A stretch of 64,000 nt of DNA from JAIEPW01 sp964471915 (GTDB lineage: Bacteria; Acidobacteriota; Terriglobia; Bryobacterales; Bryobacteraceae): assembly GCA_964471915.1 (NCBI GenBank), contig CAYYID010000013.1, positions 37,482 through 101,481 on the forward strand. The letters are read 5' to 3'. Below, piece after piece: positions 33,925 to 41,944 of the stretch; position 1 is the stretch's first letter, and every line of letters starts with the position of its first letter. The position numbers and the translations under genes were made by a program. The notes under the pieces are model-generated. The model saw nothing but the letters and a program-made list of their open reading frames with translations, was not told the origin of the DNA and did not search any database.

Positions 33925-35139
33925 ATGCAGGAACCACGCCGGGCGGCGATCGCGTTCATTTTCATCACGGTGCTACTGGACATGCTGGCCATGGGGATGG
34001 TGATCCCGGTGTTGCCGGGGCTGGTGGTCGGGTTCCTCGGCGGCGACACCAAGCGGGCGGCCCAGGTGTTCGGGCTGTTCGGGACCGTGTGGGCGCTGAT
34101 GCAGTTCGGAATGGCGCCGCTGCTGGGCGCGCTTTCGGATCGTTTCGGCAGGCGGCCGGTGGTGCTGCTTTCCAACTTCGGACTGGGGTTTGACTACATT
34201 CTGATGGCGCTGGCCCCGACGCTGGGGTGGCTGTTCGCGGGGCGGGTAATCTCAGGGATCACGGCGGCGAGCGTGCCGACCGCGTTTGCGTACATTGCCG
34301 ACGTGACGCCGCCGGAGCGGCGGGCGCAGAGTTTCGGGCTGATCGGCGCGACGTTCGGGCTGGGGTTCGTGCTGGGGCCGGCTTTCGGAGGGTTCCTGGG
34401 GGGATATCATCCCCGGCTGCCCTTCTGGGTGGCGGCCGGACTGAGCCTGACGAACGCGATGTACGGGCTGTTCGTGCTGCCGGAGTCCCTTCCGCCGGAG
34501 AAGCGCGGGCGGTTCTCATGGGCGCGGGCAAATCCGGTGGGAGCGCTGCGCCTGCTGGGGCGGCACCGGGAGTTGCTGGGCCTGGCGGGAGTGTATTTCT
34601 TCTTTTACCTGGGTCATGAGGTGCTACCGAACGTCTTCGTGTTGTACGCCGGGTATCGGTACCACTGGGATGAGCGGGCGGTGGGCCTGACGCTGGCGGC
34701 GGTCGGCGTGTGCGTAGCGATCGTGCAAGCCGGGTTGATCAAACCGGTGGTGGCGCGCCTGGGGGAGCGGCGGGCGATGCTCACCGGCCTCGGGTTCGGG
34801 CTGGCCGGGTTTGCGATCTACGGCCTGGCGTCTGAAGGCGTCTGGTTTCTGGCGGGCGTGCCCGTGATGTCGTTGTGGGGGTTCGCGGGCGCGGCGGGCC
34901 AGGGCATGATGTCGCGGCACGTCGCACCAGCGGAGCAGGGCCAGCTGCAGGGTGCGTTGCAGAGCATGCGCGGCATCACCGGATTGATCGGCCCGGGCCT
35001 GTTTACGCAGACGTTCGCGATGTTCCTGAAGGCGGCTCCGGGAGCGCCGTTCTATCTGGCGGCGGGGATGCTGGGGGTCGCGTTGCTGATCGGATACGCG
35101 GTAACCCGCGACGAACAGGCGGCGGCGCCGGCGGCGTAG
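33925..35139 (+). CDS. MFS transporter, TetA-like drug:H+ antiporter group
   Basis: This is a 404-residue protein with about 12 membrane helices. Motif A is GALSDRFGRRPVVLL between helices 2 and 3. AYIADVTPPERRAQSFGLIGATFGLGFVLGPAFGG between helices 4 and 5 is motif B/C as in TCR/Tet proteins. The start at 33925 fits the family; a TTG at 33904 in the same frame is the alternative. It should be an inner-membrane proton-driven exporter of unknown substrate. Divergence from an old yellow enzyme suggests detoxification. Real tetracycline resistance cannot be claimed. Confidence 0.92.
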   Translation: MQEPRRAAIAFIFITVLLDMLAMGMVIPVLPGLVVGFLGGDTKRAAQVFGLFGTVWALMQFGMAPLLGALSDRFGRRPVVLLSNFGLGFDYILMALAPTLGWLFAGRVISGITAASVPTAFAYIADVTPPERRAQSFGLIGATFGLGFVLGPAFGGFLGGYHPRLPFWVAAGLSLTNAMYGLFVLPESLPPEKRGRFSWARANPVGALRLLGRHRELLGLAGVYFFFYLGHEVLPNVFVLYAGYRYHWDERAVGLTLAAVGVCVAIVQAGLIKPVVARLGERRAMLTGLGFGLAGFAIYGLASEGVWFLAGVPVMSLWGFAGAAGQGMMSRHVAPAEQGQLQGALQSMRGITGLIGPGLFTQTFAMFLKAAPGAPFYLAAGMLGVALLIGYAVTRDEQAAAPAA

Positions 35140-35161
35140 TGGCAGCGAAAAGCAGGCTTGC

Positions 35162-35167
35162 TACAGT
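35162..35167 (+). promoter_or_regulatory. -10-like box, leaderless start for the TPR gene
   Basis: TACAGT lies 6 nt before the ATG at 35174 and only GGGGTT lies between them, so a leaderless transcript is predicted. Confidence 0.4.
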
Positions 35168-35173
35168 GGGGTT

Positions 35174-35845
35174 ATGCGGTATCTGTGTTTCCTCTTCCCG
35201 CTGCTGCTGGCGGCGGGCGATCTCGAAAAGGCGCGGGACGCCCAGGACCGCGCGGCGCTGGCGAAGTTGATCGGCGGGCTGAACGACCGCGCAGCGAAGA
35301 ATCCGAAAGACGCCGTGGCGCAATACCAGGTGGCCTACGCGAATTCGCTGCTGGCGGAGGTGGCGATCGAGCAGCGCGACAAGCCGGCGGGCAAGAGCGC
35401 GGCTGAGGCGGGGATCGCGGCGGCGGAAAAAGCCGTGGCGCTGGATGCCAAACGCAGCGAGTACCACCGGATCCTGGGGACACTGTGCGGGCAGGTGATT
35501 CCGGCGAACGTACTGGCGGGGTTGAAGTACGGGCGCTGCGCGCTGGATAGTGTCAACAAGGCGATCGAGCTGGATCCGAAGTCAGCACTGAACTACCTGT
35601 CGCGCGGCGTGGGCAACTACTACCTGCCGGAGGCTTTCGGCGGCGGCGTGGGGAAGGCGATCGCGGACATGGAGAAGGCGCTCGGGATGGACGCGAAGCT
35701 GGCGGACGCTTATGTGTGGTACGGAGTGGCTCTGCGAAAGGCAAACCGGAATGGGGACGCGCGGAAAGCGTTCGAGCGGGCGCTGCAGTTGAATCCGGCG
35801 CGGGTGTGGGCGAAGCAGCAGTTGGAGAAGACGCCGGCGAGTTGA
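35174..35845 (+). CDS. Exported TPR protein
   Basis: This is a 223-residue protein with a very short hydrophobic leader (YLCFLFPLLLAAG). Helical TPR units run from about residue 45 (AVAQYQVAYANSLLAEVAI, KAIELDPKSALNYLSRGVGNYYLPEAFGGG, DAYVWYGVALRKANRNGDARKAFERALQLNP). Its pattern of a conserved YLPEAFGG segment within TPRs recurs in acidobacterial proteins of unknown role. It follows the MFS gene by 34 bp but has its own promoter-like box. It is convergent with tpiA. Confidence 0.78.
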   Translation: MRYLCFLFPLLLAAGDLEKARDAQDRAALAKLIGGLNDRAAKNPKDAVAQYQVAYANSLLAEVAIEQRDKPAGKSAAEAGIAAAEKAVALDAKRSEYHRILGTLCGQVIPANVLAGLKYGRCALDSVNKAIELDPKSALNYLSRGVGNYYLPEAFGGGVGKAIADMEKALGMDAKLADAYVWYGVALRKANRNGDARKAFERALQLNPARVWAKQQLEKTPAS

Positions 35846-35908
35846 GGCCCGCCCGGAGTCTCAGACCGGCCGAAAACTGCCTGCCGCCACCGGGAGTCGC
35901 GGCGCAAC

Positions 35909-36658
35909 TCAGAAATTCACGATGGAAGCAAAGGACGCCGGGTCCAGGCTGGCGCCGCCGACCAGCGCGCCGTCGATTTCCGGCTGCGCCATGAGGCCGC
36001 GGATGTTATCAGGCTTGACGCTACCGCCGTAAAGGATGCGGGTATTTTGCGCGGCGGCCGCGCCGTAGCGGGCCGCGATCAGCGCGCGCAGCGCGCGGTG
36101 GGCGTCCGCGGCGATCTCGGGAGTGGCAGTCTTGCCGGTGCCAATGGCCCAGACCGGCTCGTACGCGATCACGATGCGACCGAAGTCGACGGGTTCGAGC
36201 GGCGCGATGCCCTGCGAGAACTGGGTCTCGAGTACTGCGTTGGTGCGCCCGGCCTCGCGGTCGGCGAGGAGTTCACCGACGCAGACGACCGGCGTGAGTC
36301 CGGCCGCGAGCGCGGCCTGCGTGCGCGCCAGCACGGACGCGTCGGTCTCGCCGAAGTATTGTCGGCGCTCGCTGTGACCCACGATCACCCAGCGGCAGCC
36401 AGCGGCGGCGAGCATGGGTCCGGAGACCTCGCCCGTGAAAGCGCCTTCTTTGTGCGGATCGAGGTTCTGGCCGCCAATGCCCACGCGGGATCCGCGCGCG
36501 GCTTCCAGCGCCGCGGGGATGTCGAGAAACGGCGGCGCGATGACGATCTCGCAGTGTTCCGCGGACGCCACCAGCGGCAGGAACTTCGCGAAGAAGTCGG
36601 CGGTCTCTCGCGGGGTCTTGTACATCTTCCAGTTGCCGGCCAGGACGGGTTTGCGCAT
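35909..36658 (-). CDS. tpiA: Triosephosphate isomerase
   Basis: This is a 249-residue protein, normal length. Active-site residues are clear: Lys11 in GNWKM, the catalytic His in IVGHSERR, the catalytic Glu in AYEPVWAIGTG, and the phosphate-binding loop YGGSVKPDN. It interconverts dihydroxyacetone phosphate and glyceraldehyde 3-phosphate in the cytoplasm. It is the last gene of a six-gene operon; its ATG is 2 bp after the deoB stop. Confidence 0.98.
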   Translation of the reverse strand: MRKPVLAGNWKMYKTPRETADFFAKFLPLVASAEHCEIVIAPPFLDIPAALEAARGSRVGIGGQNLDPHKEGAFTGEVSGPMLAAAGCRWVIVGHSERRQYFGETDASVLARTQAALAAGLTPVVCVGELLADREAGRTNAVLETQFSQGIAPLEPVDFGRIVIAYEPVWAIGTGKTATPEIAADAHRALRALIAARYGAAAAQNTRILYGGSVKPDNIRGLMAQPEIDGALVGGASLDPASFASIVNF

Positions 36659-36660
36659 GG

Positions 36661-37824
36661 TTAGCTGATATCGGCTAAGAAGCTCGTTCCTTTCGCGATG
36701 GAGGTTCCGAAGTTCCGGGCGACGGTCTGGCCGAGATCCGAGAGCGTGGCGCGCGTGCCGAGGTTGACGCCGGCGCGCCGGGCGCTACAGGTGAGCAGCG
36801 GGACGTACTCGCGGCTGTGGTCGGTGGAGGGCGTCGCCGGGTCGTTCCCATGGTCGGCGCAGAGGATGAGCAGGTCATCCGGACGCAGTGCGGCGCGCAG
36901 CTCGGGGAGCCAGGCGTCGGCCTGCTCCAACGCTCGCGCATAGCCCTCGACGTCGTTGCGGTGCCCGAAGAGCTGGTCGAAGTCGACCAGATTGACGTAG
37001 AGGAGCCCGCGGTCGAGTTCGCCCAGCGCCGCGAGGGTCTTGGCCATGCCGTCGGCGTTGTCCTTGGTCTTGACGTGCGGGCCGATGCCGCGCCCGAGGA
37101 AGATATCCCAGATCTTGCCGACGCTGTACACCGAGACCCCGGCGTCTTTGAGCTGATCGAGAAGCATGCCCGGCGGGGGCGCGACGGCGAAATCCCGCCG
37201 GTTGGCGGTCCGGGTGTAGTGGCCGGAGGCGCCGGTGAAGGGCCGGGCGATCACGCGGCCGACCTCGTCGGGGCCGCGGAGAATCTCGCGCGCGATCTCG
37301 CACATCCGGTAGAGCTCGTCGAGCGGGATGACCTCTTCGTGCGCGGCGATCTGGAAGACGCTGTCGGCGGAGGTGTAGACGATCGGGGAGCCGGTGCGGA
37401 CGTGCTGGTCGCCCAGCTCGTCGATGATGGCGGTGCCCGATGCGGCGCAGTTGCCGATCGCCTGGCGGCCGGTGCGGGCCTCGAACGGGTCCAGGATGCG
37501 GGGCGGGAAGCCGTGCGGAAACAGCGGCAGCGGTTGCGCGAAGTGGATGCCCGCCATCTCCCAGTGCCCGGTGGTGGTGTCCTTGCCGGGGGACTCGAGC
37601 GCACACTTTCCGTAGCAGCCTTCGGGCGCGGCGGCGGGCGAGAGATTCGCCAGCGGCCGGATGTTGGCGAGGCCGAGCTTCACCAGGTTCGGCAACGCGA
37701 GCGGACGGCTGTCGGCAATGTGGCCGAGCGTGTCGGAGCCGGCATCGCCGTACGCGGCGGCGTCCGGCATCTCCCCGATGCCCACGCTGTCGAGCACGAT
37801 CCAGACGATGCGGCGGAAGGTCAT
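36661..37824 (-). CDS. deoB: Phosphopentomutase
   Basis: This is a 387-residue member of the alkaline phosphatase superfamily. Metal ligands appear in LDSVGIGEMPDA, in CADHGNDP and in TDHSREYVPLL. The phospho-acceptor Thr is in GKDTTTGHWEM. SGHYTRTANRRDFAVAPP is the usual substrate loop. It converts ribose 1-phosphate to ribose 5-phosphate for nucleoside salvage. The start at 37824 overlaps the upstream TlpA-like gene stop (ATGA). Grouping with tpiA fits, since deoxyribose catabolism ends in glyceraldehyde 3-phosphate. Confidence 0.97.
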   Translation of the reverse strand: MTFRRIVWIVLDSVGIGEMPDAAAYGDAGSDTLGHIADSRPLALPNLVKLGLANIRPLANLSPAAAPEGCYGKCALESPGKDTTTGHWEMAGIHFAQPLPLFPHGFPPRILDPFEARTGRQAIGNCAASGTAIIDELGDQHVRTGSPIVYTSADSVFQIAAHEEVIPLDELYRMCEIAREILRGPDEVGRVIARPFTGASGHYTRTANRRDFAVAPPPGMLLDQLKDAGVSVYSVGKIWDIFLGRGIGPHVKTKDNADGMAKTLAALGELDRGLLYVNLVDFDQLFGHRNDVEGYARALEQADAWLPELRAALRPDDLLILCADHGNDPATPSTDHSREYVPLLTCSARRAGVNLGTRATLSDLGQTVARNFGTSIAKGTSFLADIS

Positions 37825-39059
37825 TCGGAAGCCTTGAGGATATCGCGGATCCGCTCGGTCAACATGTCGGCAAACTGGCCCTGGATGAAGCCGTTGATGC
37901 GGCTGGCGAGCTTGCCCTGCTTGTCGAAGATGATCGTCGAAGGGATGGAAGATACGCGGAGCAGCGAGGAGAGGCCGTCCTCGAAGTAGACGGACTTGTT
38001 CCACTTCTGCTTTTCGAGAAACGGCTTCACGAGGTCGCGTTCGGTGTCGGTGCTGATGGAAAGGAACACGATGTCGTTGCGTTGTTCGAAACGCTTCTTG
38101 ACGGTTTCGTATTCCGGATATTGAGCCCGGCAAGGACCGCACCAGGTGGCCCAGAAATCGAGGATGACGATCTTGCCCGCGAGCGAGGCCAGCGCGAGTG
38201 TCTCGCCGCCGGGGCCGGAAAGAGTGAAGCGCATCGGGTCCTCGAGGCCGGCGTTGACGAAGAGTGCGGCGGCGGCGGTGCGCCGCTGTTCGAGGAGCGC
38301 GGTCATGCGGTCATGTTCGGCGAGCAGGAAGTCGCCGAGGCCGGCCGCCGAACCCTTCCAGACGCGGTAGGCCTCTTCCATGGCCTGGCGGTCGGAAGCG
38401 CGGCCCGGCTCCCGGGGATCCCCGAGCGCAAACGCGTCGGCGAAACGGCGCACGCCGGTCTCAAAGTTTCCGGTCCGGATGTGCGCGCGGGCGGCCTCCC
38501 GCGCCTGTGCGGCGGCGGGGTAGAGTTCGAAGGCGCGTTCGGCGAGCGCTGCGGATTCTTCGAGGCGGCCCAGCTTGCCTTGCGCCCGCGATTGCAGCAG
38601 GAAAGCTTCGGCGAGCACGCGGTCGATATCCTCCAGGCGCTTGGCCGCCTGCTGCGGACGGTCCGGCTTCTCCAGGCGAGCCTGCCCGGCCACTTCCTCG
38701 AGTTCCCGCGAAAGCTTGAGCGCTTTTTCGGCGGAGGCACGGTCGCTGTTCTTGAGCAGAGCCTTGCTGACCGCTTCCAGCGCCAATCCGTCGCCCGGCG
38801 TATGCGCGAGGACGCGCTCGCCGTAGCGGACGATGCGCGGGTCGTCCTGGAGTTCCAGGGCGCCTTTGAAGAGGGCCCGCTCGAACTCGTTACGCTTGGC
38901 GGAGTCCGGAAACTTGGCGAGGTGGTTCTCGAGGGCGCGGACAAGGTCCGGGGTCGACTGGCCCGCCAGTTGAATGGCGCGGCGGAGGGCCTGCTCCTCG
39001 GCGGGCGGGAGATCCTGAGCCAGGCCCAGCGCGGCGACGAAAAGGACCAGGAGCTTCAT
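37821..39059 (-). CDS. Exported TPR-thioredoxin fusion (TlpA/ResA-like)
   Basis: This is a 412-residue protein with a signal peptide (LLVLFVAALGLAQ). Residues about 20-240 are helical with TPR-like repeats (AEAFLLQSRAQGKLGRLEESAALAERAFELYP). The thioredoxin fold (about residues 270-412) has the active site WATWCGPCRAQYPEYE and the cis-Pro in VSSIPSTIIFD. It should act as a periplasmic thiol-disulfide reductase, with the TPR part binding clients. It overlaps its neighbours by 4 bp on both sides in the yebC-tpiA operon. Confidence 0.9.
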   Translation of the reverse strand: MKLLVLFVAALGLAQDLPPAEEQALRRAIQLAGQSTPDLVRALENHLAKFPDSAKRNEFERALFKGALELQDDPRIVRYGERVLAHTPGDGLALEAVSKALLKNSDRASAEKALKLSRELEEVAGQARLEKPDRPQQAAKRLEDIDRVLAEAFLLQSRAQGKLGRLEESAALAERAFELYPAAAQAREAARAHIRTGNFETGVRRFADAFALGDPREPGRASDRQAMEEAYRVWKGSAAGLGDFLLAEHDRMTALLEQRRTAAAALFVNAGLEDPMRFTLSGPGGETLALASLAGKIVILDFWATWCGPCRAQYPEYETVKKRFEQRNDIVFLSISTDTERDLVKPFLEKQKWNKSVYFEDGLSSLLRVSSIPSTIIFDKQGKLASRINGFIQGQFADMLTERIRDILKASE

Positions 39060-39679
39060 TCGGCGGGTTTGGCCTTGCGCTGGCGGAACGCCTCGGCGAG
39101 CGCGGCCGCGCGGTCGCGCGCCATGTTCAGGTAGCTGTCATTCTTGGCCACGCGGTCCAGCAGCGGAAGGAACTGGTCCACGGCGACGAGGCCCTTGCGG
39201 TCCCACGCGGCGTTCAATTGCAGAATCGCCTTGTGAACACCGAGCTTGTCGTACTTTACGGCACGCTCCAGCTGGAAGAACAACTGCTCGGTGTCCGTGA
39301 TCTTGTCGAACCAGGCGACAAGCGCGCGAGCGTCCTCGTCAAGCGAGTAATTGAACTTCTGCTCCCAGCGCTGCGAGCCTTCCTCCCAGCGGAGCGTCTT
39401 GAGGCCCATGTTGGCGACCTTGAGGTTCGATTCCAGCGGCTTCTGGAAGCGGTCGAGCTTGCGGGCGAGTTCGAAGATCGCCGTGGCTTCCTCGGGCTCG
39501 AGCTTCAGCCTGGCGGGCGCGTCGTCGTCCTCGGCCTCCTTGTAAACGGTTTCGCCGGAGGGATCGACCGCAATGGACACGAAGGCCGGGACGCTGCCCG
39601 GGAAGCTCTTCGAGTAAATCACGCGCTCCGAAGCTGCGGAGAGCAGCGCGGCACAGCCAAGGAACCACCACAGTTTCAT
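39056..39679 (-). CDS. Secreted protein of unknown function in the yebC-tpiA operon
   Basis: I do not recognise a family. The 207-residue product has a signal peptide (WWFLGCAALLSAAS) and a mature domain that starts beta-rich (RVIYSKSFPGSVPAFVSIAVDPSGETVY) and becomes helical and charged (EEATAIFELARKLDRFQKPLE, YLNMARDRAAALAEAFRQ). It lacks cysteines in the mature part. It overlaps ruvC (4 bp) and the TlpA-like gene (4 bp), so it is expressed with them and might be a partner of the exported thioredoxin. Confidence 0.75.
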   Translation of the reverse strand: MKLWWFLGCAALLSAASERVIYSKSFPGSVPAFVSIAVDPSGETVYKEAEDDDAPARLKLEPEEATAIFELARKLDRFQKPLESNLKVANMGLKTLRWEEGSQRWEQKFNYSLDEDARALVAWFDKITDTEQLFFQLERAVKYDKLGVHKAILQLNAAWDRKGLVAVDQFLPLLDRVAKNDSYLNMARDRAAALAEAFRQRKAKPAE

Positions 39680-40164
39680 CGGGCGAAGGCTCCCGCCGCG
39701 CAGTGCGCGGCGTGACAGATGGCGACGGCCACGGCGTCGGAGGCATCCTCGGTTTCGAAGTGCGCGTCCCGGCCGATCAGGGTGCGGACCATCAGGGCGA
39801 CCTGGCTCTTCTCGGCCCGCCCATGGCCAACGACGCTCTGCTTCACCTTGAGCGGCGAGTACTCGCCAAGCGGGACGCCCGCTTCGGCGGCCGCGAGCAA
39901 CGCCACGCCGCGCACGTGCGCCAGTTTTAGAGCAGACTTGGAATTCTGGGCCAGGAAGACTTCCTCGACGGCGACGGATTGGGGCGCGAACTCGCGAATC
40001 ACTTCGCGCAGACGCGTGGCGATCGCCAGCAGGCGAAGGTCGAAAGTGTCGCGGGCGGCGGTCCGGATCACGCCGCAGGCAATCAACTGGTGGCGGCGGC
40101 CGTCGGTGTCGATGACGCCATAGCCGGTCCGTTCGCTGCCGCAGTCGATGCCGAGGACGCGCAT
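39676..40164 (-). CDS. ruvC: Holliday junction resolvase RuvC
   Basis: This is a 162-residue RNase H-fold endonuclease. The acidic catalytic residues are Asp7 (LGIDCGS), Glu67/68 (VAVEEVF), Asp140 and Asp143 (ETEDASDAVAVAICH). The loop AQNSKSALKLAHVRG contacts the junction. It cuts Holliday junctions brought by RuvAB during recombinational repair. It starts 4 bp after the yebC stop, the classical yebC-ruvC order. ruvA and ruvB, often next in line, are absent here and are replaced by unrelated genes. Confidence 0.97.
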   Translation of the reverse strand: MRVLGIDCGSERTGYGVIDTDGRRHQLIACGVIRTAARDTFDLRLLAIATRLREVIREFAPQSVAVEEVFLAQNSKSALKLAHVRGVALLAAAEAGVPLGEYSPLKVKQSVVGHGRAEKSQVALMVRTLIGRDAHFETEDASDAVAVAICHAAHCAAGAFAR

Positions 40165-40168
40165 GAGC

Positions 40169-40912
40169 TCAGGCGAGCGCCTCCAGCTCGCTTTCGTCGA
40201 CGTCGAAGTTCGAGTAAACGTTCTGCACGTCGTCGTGCTCTTCGAGCACTTCGCTGAGCTTCAACATGCTGCGGGCCTGGGAGCCTTCGAGCTTGATCAG
40301 GTTCTTCGGGATCATCGCGATTGACGCGCCGACGTTCGGGATGCCGGCCTTTTCCAAGGCGTCCAGCACCTGGTGGTGCGCCTCCGGCGGGCTGAGCACT
40401 TCCCAGTTGCCGTCCTCGTTGCGGAGGTCCTCGGCGCCGGCGTCGAGCACGAGGTTCATCAACTGCTCCTCCTGCGCCTTGTCGCCTTCGATGAGCACCT
40501 GACTGCGGCGCTCGAACATCCACAAGACGGAGCCGACCTCACCGAGGTTGCCGCCGTTCTTGGAGAACGCGTGCCGGATCTCGGAAACGGTGCGGTTGCG
40601 GTTATCGGTGGCGACTTCGACGATGACGGCGGCGCCGCCGGGACCGTAGCCTTCAAACGTGATCTCGTCGATCTGTCCGCCGTCGAGCTCACCCGTTCCG
40701 CGCTTGATCGCACGCTGGATGTTCTCGTTGGGCATGGAGACGGCTTTGGCGGCGACAATAGCGGTGCGGAGGCGGGGATTGCCGTCGGGGTCTCCGCCGG
40801 AGCGGGCCGCGATGACGATTTCCTTGATGATCCGCGTGAACAGTTTTCCGCGCTTGGCGTCGAGGGCGGCCTTCTTGTGCTTGATCGTCGCCCATTTCGA
40901 GTGACCGGACAT
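40169..40912 (-). CDS. yebC: YebC/PmpR (TACO1) family protein
   Basis: This is a 247-residue protein, complete. MSGHSKWATIKHKKAALDAKRGKLFTRI is the invariant N-terminus of the family, followed by NPRLRTAIVAAKAVSMPNENIQRAIKRGTGE and YGPGGAAVIVEVATDNRNRT. Members have been described as DNA-binding regulators and, more recently, as factors helping ribosomes through difficult (proline-rich) stretches. A GAGG Shine-Dalgarno sequence precedes the ATG. It heads the six-gene operon ending in tpiA. Confidence 0.96.
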   Translation of the reverse strand: MSGHSKWATIKHKKAALDAKRGKLFTRIIKEIVIAARSGGDPDGNPRLRTAIVAAKAVSMPNENIQRAIKRGTGELDGGQIDEITFEGYGPGGAAVIVEVATDNRNRTVSEIRHAFSKNGGNLGEVGSVLWMFERRSQVLIEGDKAQEEQLMNLVLDAGAEDLRNEDGNWEVLSPPEAHHQVLDALEKAGIPNVGASIAMIPKNLIKLEGSQARSMLKLSEVLEEHDDVQNVYSNFDVDESELEALA

Positions 40913-40981
40913 GCAAACCTCGTGTGGAGAGTGGGACGGGCGCGGTTGCGCCCAAATGATTAGGATAGCAGAGGCAACGAC

Positions 40982-41836
40982 ATGAGACTAGTATGCGCGC
41001 TAGCCGCGAGCCTGCTGCTGGGGGAAACGAAGGTGGTGCTGCTGGGCACCGGGACCCCGAACGCGGACCCGGCCCGGTCGGGTCCGGCGACGGCGGTGAC
41101 GGTGGATGGCCGGGTGTTCGTGGTGGACGCCGGTCCAGGCGTGGTGCGCCGCGCGGCGGCCGCGGGATTGAAGATGCCCGCGCTGAACCGGATTTTCCTA
41201 ACGCACCTGCATTCGGACCATACCCTGGGATTGCCAGACCTGATGTACACACCCTGGACGCTGGAACGGACGGATGGAATGGAGGTGGTGGGTCCGCCGG
41301 GAACGCGGGCCATGGTGCGGAACATCGAGAAGGCCTGGGCGGCGGACCGGGCAATCCGGCGGACGGGCGGCGAACCTTCGAATGGGAGCGGCTGGCGCGC
41401 GCTGGCGCGGGAGGTGCGCGGAGGCCTCGCGTACGAGGGCGGCGGGGTCCGGGTGACGGCGATCCCGGTGCGGCATGGAAGTTGGAAACACGCGTTCGGG
41501 TATCTGTTTGAAACGCCGGACCGCCGGATCGTGATCTCGGGGGATGCGGCGCCCAGCGAGTCCCTGGCCGAAGCCTGCAGCGGTTGCGACGTGCTGGTGC
41601 ACGAGGTGTACTCGACATCGGGGTTCGCGCGGCGGCCGCCGGAGTGGCAGCGGTACCATGCGCGCTATCACACGTCGGCCAAGGAACTCGGAGAACTGGC
41701 GGCGCGCGCGCGGCCCAAGGTACTGGTGCTGTACCACCAGTTGTTTTGGGGCACGGCGGAGGAGGATCTGGTGCGGGAGGTTCAGGCGCACTTCTCTGGT
41801 AAGGTGGTCAGCGGGAAAGATCTGGATGTGTTCTAG
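40982..41836 (+). CDS. Exported metallo-beta-lactamase-fold hydrolase, RNase Z/arylsulfatase-like
   Basis: This is a 284-residue protein. A short leader (LVCALAASLLLGE) runs straight into the first strand KVVLLGTGTPNADP, so export is likely but not certain. The metal site has His75-x-His77-x-Asp79-His80 (THLHSDHTLG), a His in IPVRHGSWKHAFGY, Asp in VISGDAAPSE and His in VLYHQLFW. The layout resembles RNase Z, but the leader suggests an exported hydrolase such as those acting on sulfate or phosphate esters. It is divergent from the yebC operon by 69 bp. Confidence 0.85.
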   Translation: MRLVCALAASLLLGETKVVLLGTGTPNADPARSGPATAVTVDGRVFVVDAGPGVVRRAAAAGLKMPALNRIFLTHLHSDHTLGLPDLMYTPWTLERTDGMEVVGPPGTRAMVRNIEKAWAADRAIRRTGGEPSNGSGWRALAREVRGGLAYEGGGVRVTAIPVRHGSWKHAFGYLFETPDRRIVISGDAAPSESLAEACSGCDVLVHEVYSTSGFARRPPEWQRYHARYHTSAKELGELAARARPKVLVLYHQLFWGTAEEDLVREVQAHFSGKVVSGKDLDVF

Positions 41837-41862
41837 GGGACTTGCCAGGCATCAGTCTTTGA

Positions 41863-41878
41863 CGCCGGTCAACCGGCG
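41863..41878 (+). terminator. Small hairpin after the MBL gene
   Basis: CGCCGG and CCGGCG pair around the loop TCAA, starting 27 bp after the stop. There is no T tract, so this is a weak candidate. Confidence 0.25.
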
Positions 41879-41944
41879 GAGGCTCGTGTTGGCACGCACA
41901 GTTACGGCGAAACGGCGCACGGGACACCCTGGTCCGGGGCGCCG

